Shown here: positions 49,611 to 62,100 of the stretch, one piece after another
Numbering within the stretch: the first letter of the stretch is position 1
Layout: each line of letters begins with the position of its first letter
NCBI RefSeq assembly: GCF_932526225.1
Contig: NC_064038.1
Coordinates: 15,865,575-15,929,574, forward strand
Length of the DNA stretch: 64,000 bases
Source: Nematostella vectensis
Taxonomy: Eukaryota > Cnidaria > Anthozoa > Actiniaria > Edwardsiidae
Direction: 5' to 3'
Made by a program: the position numbers and the translations under genes
The notes under the pieces: model-generated
What the model saw: only the letters and a program-made list of their open reading frames with translations
Told to the model about the DNA's origin: nothing
Database searches by the model: none

Positions 49611-50262
49611 AAAGGATAATGATTTAATTTTAACAACCAGAGGGAGGGTGGGCTATTTTGAAATAAAAAACAGCCCAAAAAGTGCACATTTATTTTAGAG
49701 GCAGTGTATTTTTAGGCACAATAAATAAAGAGGTGCAATAAAGCGTGAACATAGATTCGCTAGCCAGAATTTATGCTTTTCAGAAAACACACAAGTATCC
49801 AACATTTTCTAAGAATTGAAGAGAAAGGACATAGAATAAGAAACAAATGGGCCCAAAATCAAAATAGTAAAATAGTCCGTCGATGTATAAACGGGATACC
49901 TGTGGTAAGCGGCGGGTGTCGTAGGCACGTATTACTCCATAATTCCAATATGATGCTTTACGATTGCTTTTTTATGCTATTTTTTACACTATCAACACCT
50001 ACTTAAGCTACATAACATCTTTTGCCTGACGATATTAATAATAAGGATAATTTATTGCATTCATATTGCGAAATTATCAATATAAGAATTTTCACGTATC
50101 CTTATATACTTGGATATTTTATTATTAGTCGATTACTTCACACGTGACCAATTTTATAGACCCCTGCTGACACCTACCAAATTGGGTTGTCATACGATGA
50201 TTTTTATAAGGTATTCATATTTATGATAACGTCACACATCACGTGACAATCTTTTTGATGGT

Positions 50263-50431
50263 TATACTTACATGGATTGTGTATACTTGCATGGATTTTT
50301 TTATACTTGCATGGGTTTTTTATACTTGCATGGATTTTTTTTATACTTGCATGGATTTTGTATACTTGCATGGTTTTTTATACTTGCACGGAATTTTTTA
50401 TACTTGCATGGATTTTTTATACTTGCATGGA
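50263..50431. repeat. 18-20-bp tandem repeat
   Basis: About nine copies of tatacttgcatggatttttt with T-run length variation. Confidence 0.85.
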
Positions 50432-51430
50432 ACTTGTAAACTCACGGAATCTTTACTTACTAGCAAAGTTTTTTTGCATACTCTTGTGAATTCATATGCT
50501 TGCAATTATTATTCAATAGTTGAACGGATAGTTTGGCATAACTTGATTGTCAAATTGATACTATAGTGCGAAAATGAGTTTTGTTACGTTTGGCGCCTGA
50601 TAAGAATGTTTTATTTGGAGCTCCGCCATGACGGTTGGCACAAACAGAATCATTACAACGTATCTAACCCTTTTCAAACGAAATTTCTGATTGGTCATGG
50701 CATCGGGTATGGGATCAGAAGGGTCACGTGTCTATGCGTAACAAGGAAGGGCGCACGTGTCTCTGACAGACAGAGAGTAACCCGTTCATCAACTCCCTAT
50801 TGAACCAGAAGGTCAATACCGGAGTTTGGTGAACTACCGAAACTCGACTACAACATAGCCGAGATCGCGCGCATGTGGGACAGCAAAGTTTATGAAAAAA
50901 AAAAAAGAATAAATTCTTCAATAAAAACCTGTTTTTTTTATGGGTAAGGGATTTGTGTTTTTCGCTTAGTGGGTTTCTTTTCTTCAAATCTCATATTTCT
51001 GATTTTCTAGACATTCGCACCGAACTACGCATGCGCAATAAATTTCTCATATTAAGAGTAGCATGACAAGACACGGAAGTTTTCTTTTTAACTGCGATTT
51101 CAACAATACCCAAAATCCTAAAATCGCTTCTCATCCCAGTTAATCAAGCTTTGAATTTTAACGGAATACATTTTGAAACGGCTTTGTGAATGGTCAACGC
51201 ATTGCATACACTTTGAACTATCAAAGTGTTTGCAAATGAAAACAGGCCAAGGCTTTTAACGTATTTTGTCGCTTGAATTTTACATAAAGGTGAGTTCACA
51301 ACCTTAGTAATAAGATTTAAAATACTGGATCTCACACCATTAAAGAAGATTGCTAGTTCTAAAATAGTAAAAAAAAAATATTAGAAACGCTTTGTCTTGT
51401 CACGGCAAGCAAGACAGAAACAAAATTAAG

Positions 51431-51690
51431 GCTATACCGGCCCAGGATTTTTCTTGGGGAGGGGGATGCGGAATCCGAAAAAGTGGACATAATTTTTCAG
51501 GGGGGGGGGGGGGGGGGGTTTCTCGGATAAAAATCTAACCACCTCCGAAAGAACAATAAAGGGATTTTTTCCTTTGCACAGGACGTTTATTGTCGGATTT
51601 GGCTACATACCACATGTCACATACCATTGTGATTTAGCTTATGATTTTGAGTTTTCTCTACAAATAGCACGTCTATTGAGAACCAAAAGT
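51431..51690. repeat. Dispersed repeat family, copy 2
   Basis: It matches 37112-37311: cccaggatttttcttgg, a run of about 18 G, tcggataaaaatct, and the terminal aaatagcacgtctattgaga followed by accaaaag. This copy has about 60 bp extra in the middle. Confidence 0.7.
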
Positions 51691-52522
51691 TTATTTCTTT
51701 ATTTCCACTAAGTGACATCATATTGTCTAATAAATAACAAATACCCCTGAAATCCGCAATGTTTTAGACTGCATGGATTCTATTGTGTCTTGTATTTTGA
51801 ACTAAGCGATTTTCAACAAAGGTATTCAACAAAGGTATTGCCAACATACACATATATTTTTTGCTCCTCATTTGTATTTTTAACTGTACTAATTTTTCTT
51901 TTACATAAATTATCTTCTATTTCTGTCTTTCTGACCTTAATACAAATCATGCAAACTTTATAAAACTGCTGACCTACTCCTTCCAAAGAAGAATAGCCTG
52001 CTTAGAAGTAGCATTTCTGTCGGGTTTCACTCAGGGGAAGGGGGACTGGGGAGAGAAGAAGGATTTTTTCCCCTTTTTTCCTCCCCCCCCCCCCCCCCAC
52101 TAAAAAGCCTGATACTCAGGCTAGGGTTCACGTGGAGATTGGAAGCGAGAGAAGAGAATGACCAGTCGAAACCCTCAGAGAAACGCTTACTACACAGGCT
52201 AAAAGAACAGCACATTCTATCATAATGCTTCAAGAACCCAGTGAGCACATAAAGGCACGTATGGTTACTCGGGCATTTATATAGGTATATTCTTGCTCCA
52301 TTCAAAGAGATAACTGAGAAATCAGGTGTGTAAATTCAATTTGTCATTACCCGTTTGCATCATAGCATTACAAATTCTTTGCCCTTTGAAAACTCTGCAA
52401 AAAAAAGAGAAAACTTTGTTTCCTGAAAAACTTGTTTTTTTTGTTTACATCTATTTGTTGTCCCATCAGGCAGCATTAGGCCGGTGACATCATCTTGGCG
52501 TGAGGGGTGTTCTCTATGCTTT

Positions 52523-55500
52523 TCATAACACAATTGCCTTATCCATGACAGATTCTGCAGTCTCGTTCAGCTTGTTCCGATATTGTCCTGCAAGAGTTCG
52601 TGCCGCTACTGTTAAAATCTGTTTTCTTGAACAACCTGAAATAATGGAAAAAATAGACAAAAATAATTTTAAAATTGTTAAATAATAGACAAAAATTATT
52701 TAATAAAAAACCATAAAAAACACAGATCAACAAACGCAAGTTTTTACACATTAATCTACACTAAAAAATCTATACTAAAAATAAAATGATATCTACATTA
52801 ACTGCTGTCCCAAAAATCTCTATTTTTTTTTCAAAAAGATTGGCCATTGCCTTGGTGCCCTTACAGAACACTGAGGTGTGATTTGCATCTACGGCACCAG
52901 CGAAAGAAACATGCATTCAATCAAGGCCTGTAGGACAGTGAGAGCAGAGGTTCTCTCATTCAAAACACTACCAAAATTAGTTTCCTAATATTTTTTACGT
53001 CAAGTGACTCAAATTGATAACTTGAATCTCCCACTTATCCCATGGATGTTCGAATAATCAGAGGTGAACTGTGTGTGAAAGGGGTGGTCATCCCTGGATC
53101 CCCTCTGGTATTTTTCAAGATGGGAATGTAAGAAATGAGAAGAGGTAGGGGTGGTAGCACATAAAGAGAGGAACAAATCACAATGCTTCCAAACAACAAA
53201 CAAACAAACAACAAACAAACATCTTTTATTTGCACACAAAATTAAGTGTTACATAGGTTGTTTTTTTTTTTTTTATATTCATATATTTATTGATAGGGAG
53301 AGGAGAGAAAAAAAAAAAAAAAAAAACCTAGAGTTGCATACCAAGGGGGACAATACTTCGGTGCGGGCACCCTAGAATAGCTTGAGAGCTAAACGGGCTA
53401 CGGTGCACTTAAATGTTAGGGAAAAATCCTAGTTTGGAGATCTGGAGGCTGTGTGCATAAGCAAGAATGTACGAGAAAAACACAGATATAGAGACACGAC
53501 AAGGATACGACAAGAATATAAGCTGGTACAAGCAGAGCGGAAACAAAAACAAAAGGAAGGAATATATGGCCAAGAATTAGGTGATAGTATGGGTTACAGG
53601 TGAAGATGTGGGTGGGTTAATAGGTAGCGACCAGGTCGTCTGATAATTTTTTTTTGAAGGATTTCATATTTAGGTCTTTGTCATTTTGGGTGAGTTCGTT
53701 CCAAATTTGTACACCTCTAAATCGGATGTTGAATTTCCCGTAGTTGGTGCATGCTTTAGGTAGGGTGTAACTAGATTTGGCAGAAAGTCGGGTGTTGTAT
53801 TTGTGGGAAATTATATGAAAGAAAGAGTCAAAAGTTGTGGGGAGAGTTCCAGAGTGGTGTTGGTACATAAATAGCGCTGTGTGGAAGTAAACTATATCTT
53901 TAACCTTGAGAAGTCCTAGTTGTTTGAAGATGGGGGAAGATGGGGCATCGAATTTAGAAAAAGTCATAATTCGTATCGCACGTTTTTGCATTAAAAAGAG
54001 AGGTTTTAGTGTTGTACTATAGGTGTTGCCCCATACTAAAATTCCGTAAGTTATATGGGGGAAAACAAGTGAATAATATAGTTGTTTCAAAATGTTAATA
54101 TTGACAAAGTAACGTATCTTTGAGAGTGCTCCTAGATTACGTTTAAGTTTTTTGCAAAGCTCCGTTATGTGGCATTTCCAGTTAAGATGTGAATCAATCA
54201 TTATTCCTAAATATTTTATGTATTTTTCTGATTTGATTGGTTTATTGTTTATCTTTAGTTTTATAGGATGAGTTACTTTTTTCTGAGGAGGATGGAATAA
54301 CACAAAAGTTAGTTTTATCTATATTTAGAGAGAGTTTATTGGCACAGAGCCACGTATATATATGTTTTAATTCGTAATTCACGGTAGATTCTAAATTGGT
54401 TAGGTTTTTGTTTGAATAGAACAAATTGGAATCATCTGCAAATATGTTAAAGTCTAGGGTTTGGGAGGAGTTGTTAAAGTCGTTAATGTATAGTAGAAAA
54501 AGAACCGGACCAAGCACAGACCCTTGGGGAACTCCGTAGGAGATGGAGCTCAGTGAAGATTTGTTGCTTCCAATTTGTGTGAACTGTTTTCGATTTGTAA
54601 GGTAGGAAGAAAACCAGTCATACGCGATGCCACGAATTCCATAATGTTTGAGTTTGTGTAAAAGAATCGCGTGGTCTACAGTATCAAAAGCTTTACTAAG
54701 GTCAAGGAAAAGTCCGCACGAAAATTGGCCCAATTCTATGGCTTTCTGACACTTAGTACAGCATGAGTTGTTGAGTGTTTAGGGCGGAATCCAAACTGAT
54801 TGCTGTATAATATATTATGAGTTTGTAAGTAATGATGAAACACAATACAGGGGCTTTAAGCAAACTTGTGCCAATGCCCTACTGAGACCATCTTTTAATG
54901 AAAACACTCCTGCTGTCATCAAGGTTACTGTAACTTACCACCTAGTAGTGACTGCCAGTCGCCATGAGTGTGACCACTCCCCAGGATAACCTCTGCAAGT
55001 GTGAACGATAGTCCAGACCAGCGCAGGTTGTAGTTTGAGGGTGTGCTCTGTTCAGCTTTTGTGATGTACTGTTTAGGAATTTCCACAGCTTGGGATAGGG
55101 TGTGAAACTCTGCCTTGAGTATGGGGTCACTCAGGTGCAAACAGATCATGCTAAACCATCTGAGAATGGAAGCAAACAAAATGTAACACTGGGATTTGAG
55201 TTACTCATTGGTACCTATTTACCAGGTTGCCTTTAAGTAAAATGTAGTTGTTTACAAGGTTGCACAAAGCATGTGAAGCAACTAGGCTAGAGTACAGTAG
55301 CTGAATGAGCAAAACCAGTTAATTCAACCAGTTGAGGTAAGAAAAGGTTTTATACAACACTAAACAATACAGATTTACAATTTTAGACTGCATTTAAAAT
55401 AAATGTGAAATGCACTGCATCCTGAAACAACTTTGAATGACATTTAGATTTTCCACTCACCAAATTCATTTTACCAAGAAGGCTCTAGCTGATGTGACCC

Positions 55501-57965
55501 CTCTCTGCTCTACATAAATAAATTGTAAGTCTCTGTGTTTTTTTTAATGGGGCGTAGTATCTAAGGCCACCCTCAAAACCTTTCTGAGTTTACAGTGCAG
55601 CTGCCTCGTAATAAAATACTATAGCGTCTAAAAAAGTAAATACTTAGAGAGGTACTACACGTACTTGCCGGGCACTAATTCAGCCACAAACTCTTCCATT
55701 CCCAGTAACACCTTGTCATCCTGGACTTTCTTGGTTCGCCGCAGATGTGATACCCTGTGCTGAGCTCCCTTCATTCCTGCAGAACACCCAACAGGTAAGG
55801 GCGCGATACTAGACACCGATGAACAGCTGGTAACAAATGCCAACTCAAAGATCTGTCTGAATCCATCACGTACTGCCTCAACTGCTGCGGGGTCTTCTGT
55901 TGTGAGGATGAGATTAACTGCTTGGCCCCTGTCGTCTGAGTACAGAGATACATAAAATTAAGTGGATTACTTTACTTTACATTTAAGGTTCTGTAGATGG
56001 CATGAGTGTTCTTGATTCCAGGGGGTCCCGATAAACCTGGGAAGTCACCCGGTAAGCCCCCGATAAACTTTACGGGTGTTTCTCAAAACGGCCCGGAAAA
56101 AATCCCGGTAACTCGCCCGGTAACTCATGGGAGCTCAAGAGCTCCCGTTAACTTACCAGGAATTACTTTTAATGTGATAATTGATACCCAAAACGATGTT
56201 TTTCCTTAATATTTTCAGCTGAATTCATAGATCAACTATTCATCTAGAATTAGCCAAGTTGAACTATCCAATTTGGTGCTTTTTTCCGATTAAATCTCGC
56301 CATTTTCAAGTTGTGTCGAGTTGTAGTAAATTTTCATCACTTGAGGAAACCATATCACTGCCCGGAAAAAAGTGGGCCAATCACGGCTAACATCATTTTA
56401 TGGGATTCCCTACCAGCCAATCAGGTTTCTTTTCTGTCAAATGATTTGACATTTAGCTGTCACTGTGTGCCTAAAAAAATGTAAAACAACTTTGCGAAGA
56501 TATTGGAAGTTTGCTACAAAATGAGACTTTATCTACTTGTTCTTTGTCTTTTTTCGAAAAGTGCCGATGCCAAAGCAGTGTTTGGGGTACCAGTTGTCTA
56601 CAGACATCGACAAATCTACGATTTTTATTGATATTCAATAATTATTTAGCCAATCTATTCATTAACTCTGAAAATTATAATTTGCTTATCAGGAACTCGT
56701 AAACAACCGGGACGCTACCGCTAGCTTTGAGAAACGCTCTTCCCCGCCCGGAAAAGTATCCCGAAAACTCTCCCGGTACCCTAACGGGCCCGGTAATTAT
56801 CGGGAGTTTTGAAAAACGACCCCCAGGTCATCTTTTTAACTAACAAATTTTGCCAAGTATTGTACATTGTATTTATGAGAAATGCACATGATTGCTCATA
56901 CAGTACGTATTAACAATTAAAGTAGCTTTTAGTTATATTCTAGCGTGTCGAGGCAATTAAATTATTCTGACTGCAGGTTTAGAATGACTTACGTAAGTAA
57001 TCCTCCATGGCTGGGTCCAACGTTGTTATGACAGTATCCACAGAGCTCTGAAAAATAGGAAAGAACTGAGTAAGCTTTGCAAAATAAACATGGTAAATAC
57101 CATAGTACTTAAGTAAAAATCTGCATCATCATCACTAATGGAGTCAGTACTGAAATAAAGTTTATAACAAGCTGCATTGTCACCAGTTTACTTCCGGAGG
57201 TCCGTCTGAAACCTCAACCGTTAAAAGACAAAAGAATCTATTAAAATCAGAGATATTAAACAGGCCATCCGCTCTAAACCATCAATCACATCCTCAAAGA
57301 AACTTCCAATAAACACACTGTTTTTAATATTTCTAAATATTTTTCGTCTTTTCCGTTAAAAATCATCGGATATTGTTACGCAATCGACCGGAAGTAAACT
57401 GGTGACAATGCGGCTTTAATACTTATTAGAAAACATCAACTAAAACCTCCCCCCCTCCCCCGCCTACCCCCTTGTTCACTGATACAGATACCTCGCTTTA
57501 CAGTACAGCATCTACCTTTGTTTTCTCAACAAGATTCCTGCCTATGGAGGAAGTCGTTTGTAAACTCGCACTCACTGCATTGGACATCCATCCCCACATG
57601 CCGCCCGTCTCCACCACCGATTCACTCTTTACCGACGTATTATCTGGCGCCTGTTGCCACGTTGAGGTACTAGACCCGGAAGATGAAATGTTCGAATTCT
57701 CTCCTGATTTCGTTGGAACTGGTTCTAAGGGCCGCAACATTTTTTGCTGCTCTTGACTCTTTATAGAACTAGTAACTGTTGAGTAAGTACTGGATAATGA
57801 AGCACTTTCGAATGGCTTTGTCGTTTTTTCTTGTTGTTGTGGATTCGTGGCAGTTTTAGCTTTCTGTTCCGGGGAATCTTTGCCAAATTCTTCCTCTTCT
57901 AGAGCACTCGCGACTTCTCTCACGATGTCCACTTTAGATTCAGGTCCTTTTGAGTCTTGTTCCAT
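52523..57965 (-). CDS. PRRC1: PRRC1 homologue (proline-rich coiled-coil protein 1)
   Basis: PRRC1 is a Golgi/ER-exit-site-associated protein with an inactive NTPase-like domain. Five phase-consistent exons: 57965-57516, 57047-56993, 55935-55665, 55159-54939, 52635-52523 (369 aa). Exon 1 encodes a polar Ser/Thr/Pro/Gln-rich N-terminus and a GMWGWMSNAVSASLQ helix. Exons 2-5 encode the conserved domain: SSVDTVITTLDPAMEDYL, AVEAVRDGFRQIFELAF, APLPVGCSAGMKGAQHRV, MEEFVAELVPGKWF, YNLRWSGLSFTLAEVILG and the C-terminal helix ILTVAARTLAGQYRNKLNET. The N-terminus is shorter than in vertebrates. Intron 4 has a truncated LINE in the same orientation, and intron 2 has a non-autonomous transposon. Confidence 0.9.
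53258..54840 (-). mobile_element. 5'-truncated non-LTR retrotransposon (LINE)
   Basis: Minus-strand remnant of a reverse transcriptase. NQFGFRPKHSTTHAVLSV (54740-54815) is followed by a frameshift, then LFLDLSKAFDTVDHAILL, the GVPQGSVLGPVLFLLYIND motif and catalytic FADD (FADDSNLFY), then a second frame break near 54270, and the C-terminal part (KYLGIMIDSHLNWKCHI ... YNTRLSAKSSYTLPKA). It has a stop at 53617 and, on the minus strand, an A-rich tail at 53258-53274. The endonuclease domain is missing. The motif order suits the CR1/jockey/RTE group. Two frame breaks make it inactive. Confidence 0.85.
56022..56823. mobile_element. Non-autonomous DNA transposon in PRRC1 intron 2
   Basis: The ends GGGGTCCCGATAAA and GTTTTGAAAAACGACCCC frame an 802-bp segment flanked by CAG (56019-56021 and 56824-56826). 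The subterminal zones are filled with cccggtaa/ttaccgg-type motifs in both orientations. The G-run ends and CAG duplications match the Harbinger pattern, but there is no transposase frame. Confidence 0.7.
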
Positions 57966-58038
57966 ATTGCCAGCAATTTTCTTTTAGGAACTTTCCTTAC
58001 AATAAGTGTGGTGAAAACTTCTCAAGACAGCACAACGG

Positions 58039-58124
58039 TAGCCTACGTGTAGCCGCTGACTCGCGAAAATATCCTCTCGTAGCGAGAGGATATTTTTCGC
58101 GAGTCAGCGGCTACACGTAGGCTA
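58039..58124. mobile_element. Near-perfect palindromic MITE upstream of PRRC1
   Basis: Two arms of about 41 bp (tagcctacgtgtagccgctg, then actcgcgaaaatatcctctc) form an almost perfect inverted repeat around a central gta. The only difference is one extra A in the right arm. It is flanked by GCACAACGG (58030-58038) and GCACAATGG (58125-58133), a 9-bp target duplication with one mismatch. It lies 73 bp upstream of the PRRC1 start codon, within the likely promoter or 5' UTR. Confidence 0.85.
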
Positions 58125-58133
58125 GCACAATGG

Positions 58134-59148
58134 CAGATGGCCTCGGTCTCATGTGATTGATATAAGCCAACCGGATATGACGCCACATATCCACCGAATC
58201 GAATTTTACGAACGAGGTGAAAAAAATCCGTGAAACAAAGCTACCTGGAAAGGTTTGAATAAACAATCCTTACCTACAAAGTGATAACCACAAACGCAAT
58301 GCACTGAATCAGAGATACGTTCCAATGGCGGTTACAGTGCAAACTACCAGTGTAAAGCAATTTTATAAAAATACTACGAATGTCAATGGTACCCTGTGCA
58401 ATAGACGCCTACAACATTGTTTTACAAGAACAGGGGGCGGGGAGGGCAGGGGCTCGTGGGCGGGACCGCCATATCATGGGTACCGTTCAGGGGGTGGTCG
58501 ATTGTAGCAGGGGCATGGGGTAGGAAACTGTAATGGCCGAAGGCCAGCCAAAGCATCAGTCTCTAGAGGTGCATAAGAAGAGGTGAATAACAACATACAC
58601 ATAGTGTTTATATACGCCCATTTAGTTTCACACAACCAACTGCAATATCTAAAATGACTATGCACCCCCCTTTAGCGGTTTCCTGGCTATGCGTGCCTGC
58701 CTTTGGTTACACACATGATAAAGATTTCCTAAGAATACTTGCTGCCGTTTTAATGCCTGACCTTATGGTGCTAAGAAAAAAGCATTTCTTGTATATAATG
58801 CATATAACTCGTATTGCATATAATTCCTACATAATAATTCCTCCTCCACCCCTCTCCTTAAAGACTGTGTTTGAGTGCAACAAAAAAAATTGAAAATTAA
58901 AAATACTTTTATTTCGATTTCTTCAAAACATGTTTACATTTATGTTAGCCAACCTGGGCATACCCCAAGCATACTGCAAAATTTTAATAAGCATGGGTTT
59001 TTCAATATTTTTGTTGTTATTTTCTGTTCTTTTATTCTTTTTACTGTTACTTTTTGAAATTGTATTTGAGAAATTAAAAAATATTGTATTTTGTATTTTT
59101 CTTTAAATTTACAATAACATGAACAAATAATTCCATTGTGTGATTATA
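58134..59148. other. Spacer between PRRC1 and GBA1
   Basis: About 1 kb with no supportable gene. It contains a G-rich stretch (58430-58500) and, on the minus strand, an AATAAA (59031-59036) that could terminate GBA1. Confidence 0.5.
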
Positions 59149-62100
59149 TCAAGTATTCCAGACATATGTCTGTACTGCACGGGCTGGTATGATGGTATTT
59201 ACACTGCCTTTACCAGGTACATTTATATGAAGGGGGATATCTATTTCACTCTGGTTCATAATGACCACTACAGTTGTTGAGTCTGGGCCAGGGGCCTGGA
59301 ATCCAATGAATTGCAGGTTTGTCTTTTTTGATGACACCAATGATATTCTCTTAGATCCACGAGGAACAAACTTACTGAAGTGGCCAAGATGGAAATACAT
59401 GGGCTGAAATAGATGAAGAAGCTGAATGTAAATGAGGCACAAGCAATTGGGGATGTGAAGTCCATAAGCCATCATTATCATGAAATTGTTGTCTCTGAGT
59501 TCTATTTTGTAAAACACAGTGAAAGTCTAAAAAAACTCAAAACTTACATAAAAAGTTAGAAAATAAAAAATTACAATAAATGAACTAATAAACGAATAAT
59601 CATCATGTGTTGCCCTGTAGACAGCACTGTTAGATAAAAAGCACTGTTTGAGTTTTACATTGTTCTTCTGCAAAGTTGAAGTAATGCACTTGCTGTTTAG
59701 ATATGGTATCAATGATAATAGAAACATGTACGAGTAACCAAGGCAACCAAGTTGCAGCAGATCTAGGGGTGTTCTATGGGTTCAATAGATAAATACAAAA
59801 TATTTTCCTAAGTAGCAGACAATTGGGGGCTTATAAGAAGAAACTCTTTGAAAAATACTGTTTCTGCCACTGCTGTTACCTGTTGGTAGAACACGTGATG
59901 GGTTGTATCCACAATGACAGGCGAGTCAACATTATTGTTAACCCAGTTTGGACCCCCACTCATATTCAAGGCCAGATTCCAGTCCACCCAGCCAACAACC
60001 CAATGAGATATATCCTGTCCAACAACAAAAATGCAAAACTGTTATGGTATGAGCATTGGCGATGTTTAAAATGCTATCAATAAGTTCACTTAGAGCTGTG
60101 GTGATGAGAAAAGTATTAATTAACATTGGTGACTATAAAAAAAATGATGATGTGGGTAAAATGGTGATTTTGATGGCACTGACATAAAAATCTAAGAAAA
60201 TCTACATTGAACTATAATCAATTGGTTGGTTTTGATTGGATTCGGTAATCAAACATATCCAACAACAACAAAAAAGTAAGTGGAATAACCAATTTGTTAA
60301 TTGTGATTATCACAATCCAACACAAAGTAAATCCAAAATATTGTTGAAATTATATGGATAGTTTCAGAGAAGATCCTAGCAAACAATTTATGTATTAACA
60401 AGCCAATGGCTATGATAACCTGGCTGCCATTGAATAAAATCATGTGTAACAAGGTCATGTTTGACCTTTTTTTCTAGACAATTTTCAGAACAAACATTTG
60501 ACATAATACCTACTGTACCTGGATGATACTATGTGTGTAATTTTCTCCTCTCTCCCACGAACCAAGTACTACCCCCATGGGAGGGTGCATTGTTGTAAAT
60601 CCTGAACAAGCCTCTGTTGCAAGCATGAAGTAATTTGGATACCTGCAGCAGCAAGAAATGAACATAATCTCTAATGAACAGGATCCCTCAAATTATATTC
60701 TCAACTTACAGATGCGAAAACAAAATTATTTACAATTTTTTTACTTTCAGTTACAATAGGCCGATAACAATGGTTTTGTTGGTGTGCCATTTTTGTCTGT
60801 CTCTGACTCTCTCTTCTAGTCATGATTTTCCTACCATTATCTTCTGGTCATGTTTTCCCTCACCATTATTTTTGAGAAATAATGAGTCAACCCAAATATT
60901 CAGTATAATAATTGGTAAATCTTACTTTTGGTGGGCAATAGTCAAATCTTTAACAGAAGCTAGGAAATCCCAGTACCAATGAAGACCAATTCCAGACACA
61001 AACTTAGCTGCCTCAGGATCACCCAGAATCACATCAACCCAATTGTCCAGGAACAGTCGCTGGTCATCTAGCATGATGATTTTTACATTGCCATAGCCTT
61101 CTTGGGAAAGGGTGGGGCCTAGATCCTCCTTGATAAAATCGCGCTCTTGTTGTGGTGAGTATGCCATAGTTTGGAAGGAATAACTGGAAAAATACCATAA
61201 AGAAAGAAACTTAGAATTAATGGTAGAATCTACAGTCAACACAACAGCTGTATTGGAAATACCATTTTACCCTGGTATAAATCCAGTAGAAGGCTCGTTT
61301 TGCACTGTGACTCCCCAGATAGGGACCCCAGATGCCACATATGCACTGATGAACTTAGCAAAATATATAGCCCATGTCTTATGGTATTTATCACCAGCTT
61401 TGCCTAACATTGTCCCAGCTCCTATAAATAAAAGAGAGGGCAATAATTGTAAGGAAATAAACCAATAATGATCACAGAAGTTTCTATACCTGACATTCTA
61501 CCATTAGTCTTCATCCATCCTGGCGCAGACCATGGACTCCCAAATAACAAAATTTCTTTATTGCTGTCTTTCATAGCAGACAAGATCACTGGAATCTTAA
61601 ACCTTTTGTCTTCTTCAGCTAGGGAGAAATTTTTTAGCTCAAAATCTCCTGAGTAATCGTCATATGAATACTCATGTGTAGAGAAGTCACAGCTTGCCAT
61701 GGGGACACGTCCAATACTGTATTCTATGCCAACTGGACTGAAGTAGGACCTGATCAACTTCTGCTGAAGGGAATTACTCTGATTTAGTATGTTCATTGTA
61801 GCTGCATCTGAAAAGATAAAGGTTAACTTTGCCATTTAAAAGGACAAAATTATACAGTGAAGACAATAGATATAGCATCGAGTTGTTAACATGTTCACAC
61901 GAGTTGTTGACATGTTCACACGAGTTGTTGACATATTCACACAGTTGTTGACATGTTCACACGAGTTGTTGACATGTTCACACGAGTTGTTGACATGTTC
62001 ACAAATGTTGTTGACATATTCACACAGTTGTTGACATGTTCACACGAGTTGTTGACATGTTCACACGAGTTGTTGACATGTTCACACGAGTTGTTGACAT

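Larger units (their letters stand above)
49611..52522. other. Tail-to-tail spacer between SHLD2 and PRRC1
   Basis: About 2.9 kb with probable polyadenylation signals for SHLD2 (aataaa clusters near 49664 and 49719-49742), the 19-bp tandem array at 50263, the dispersed repeat at 51431 and a poly-C/G-rich stretch near 52080. No gene supported. Confidence 0.5.
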
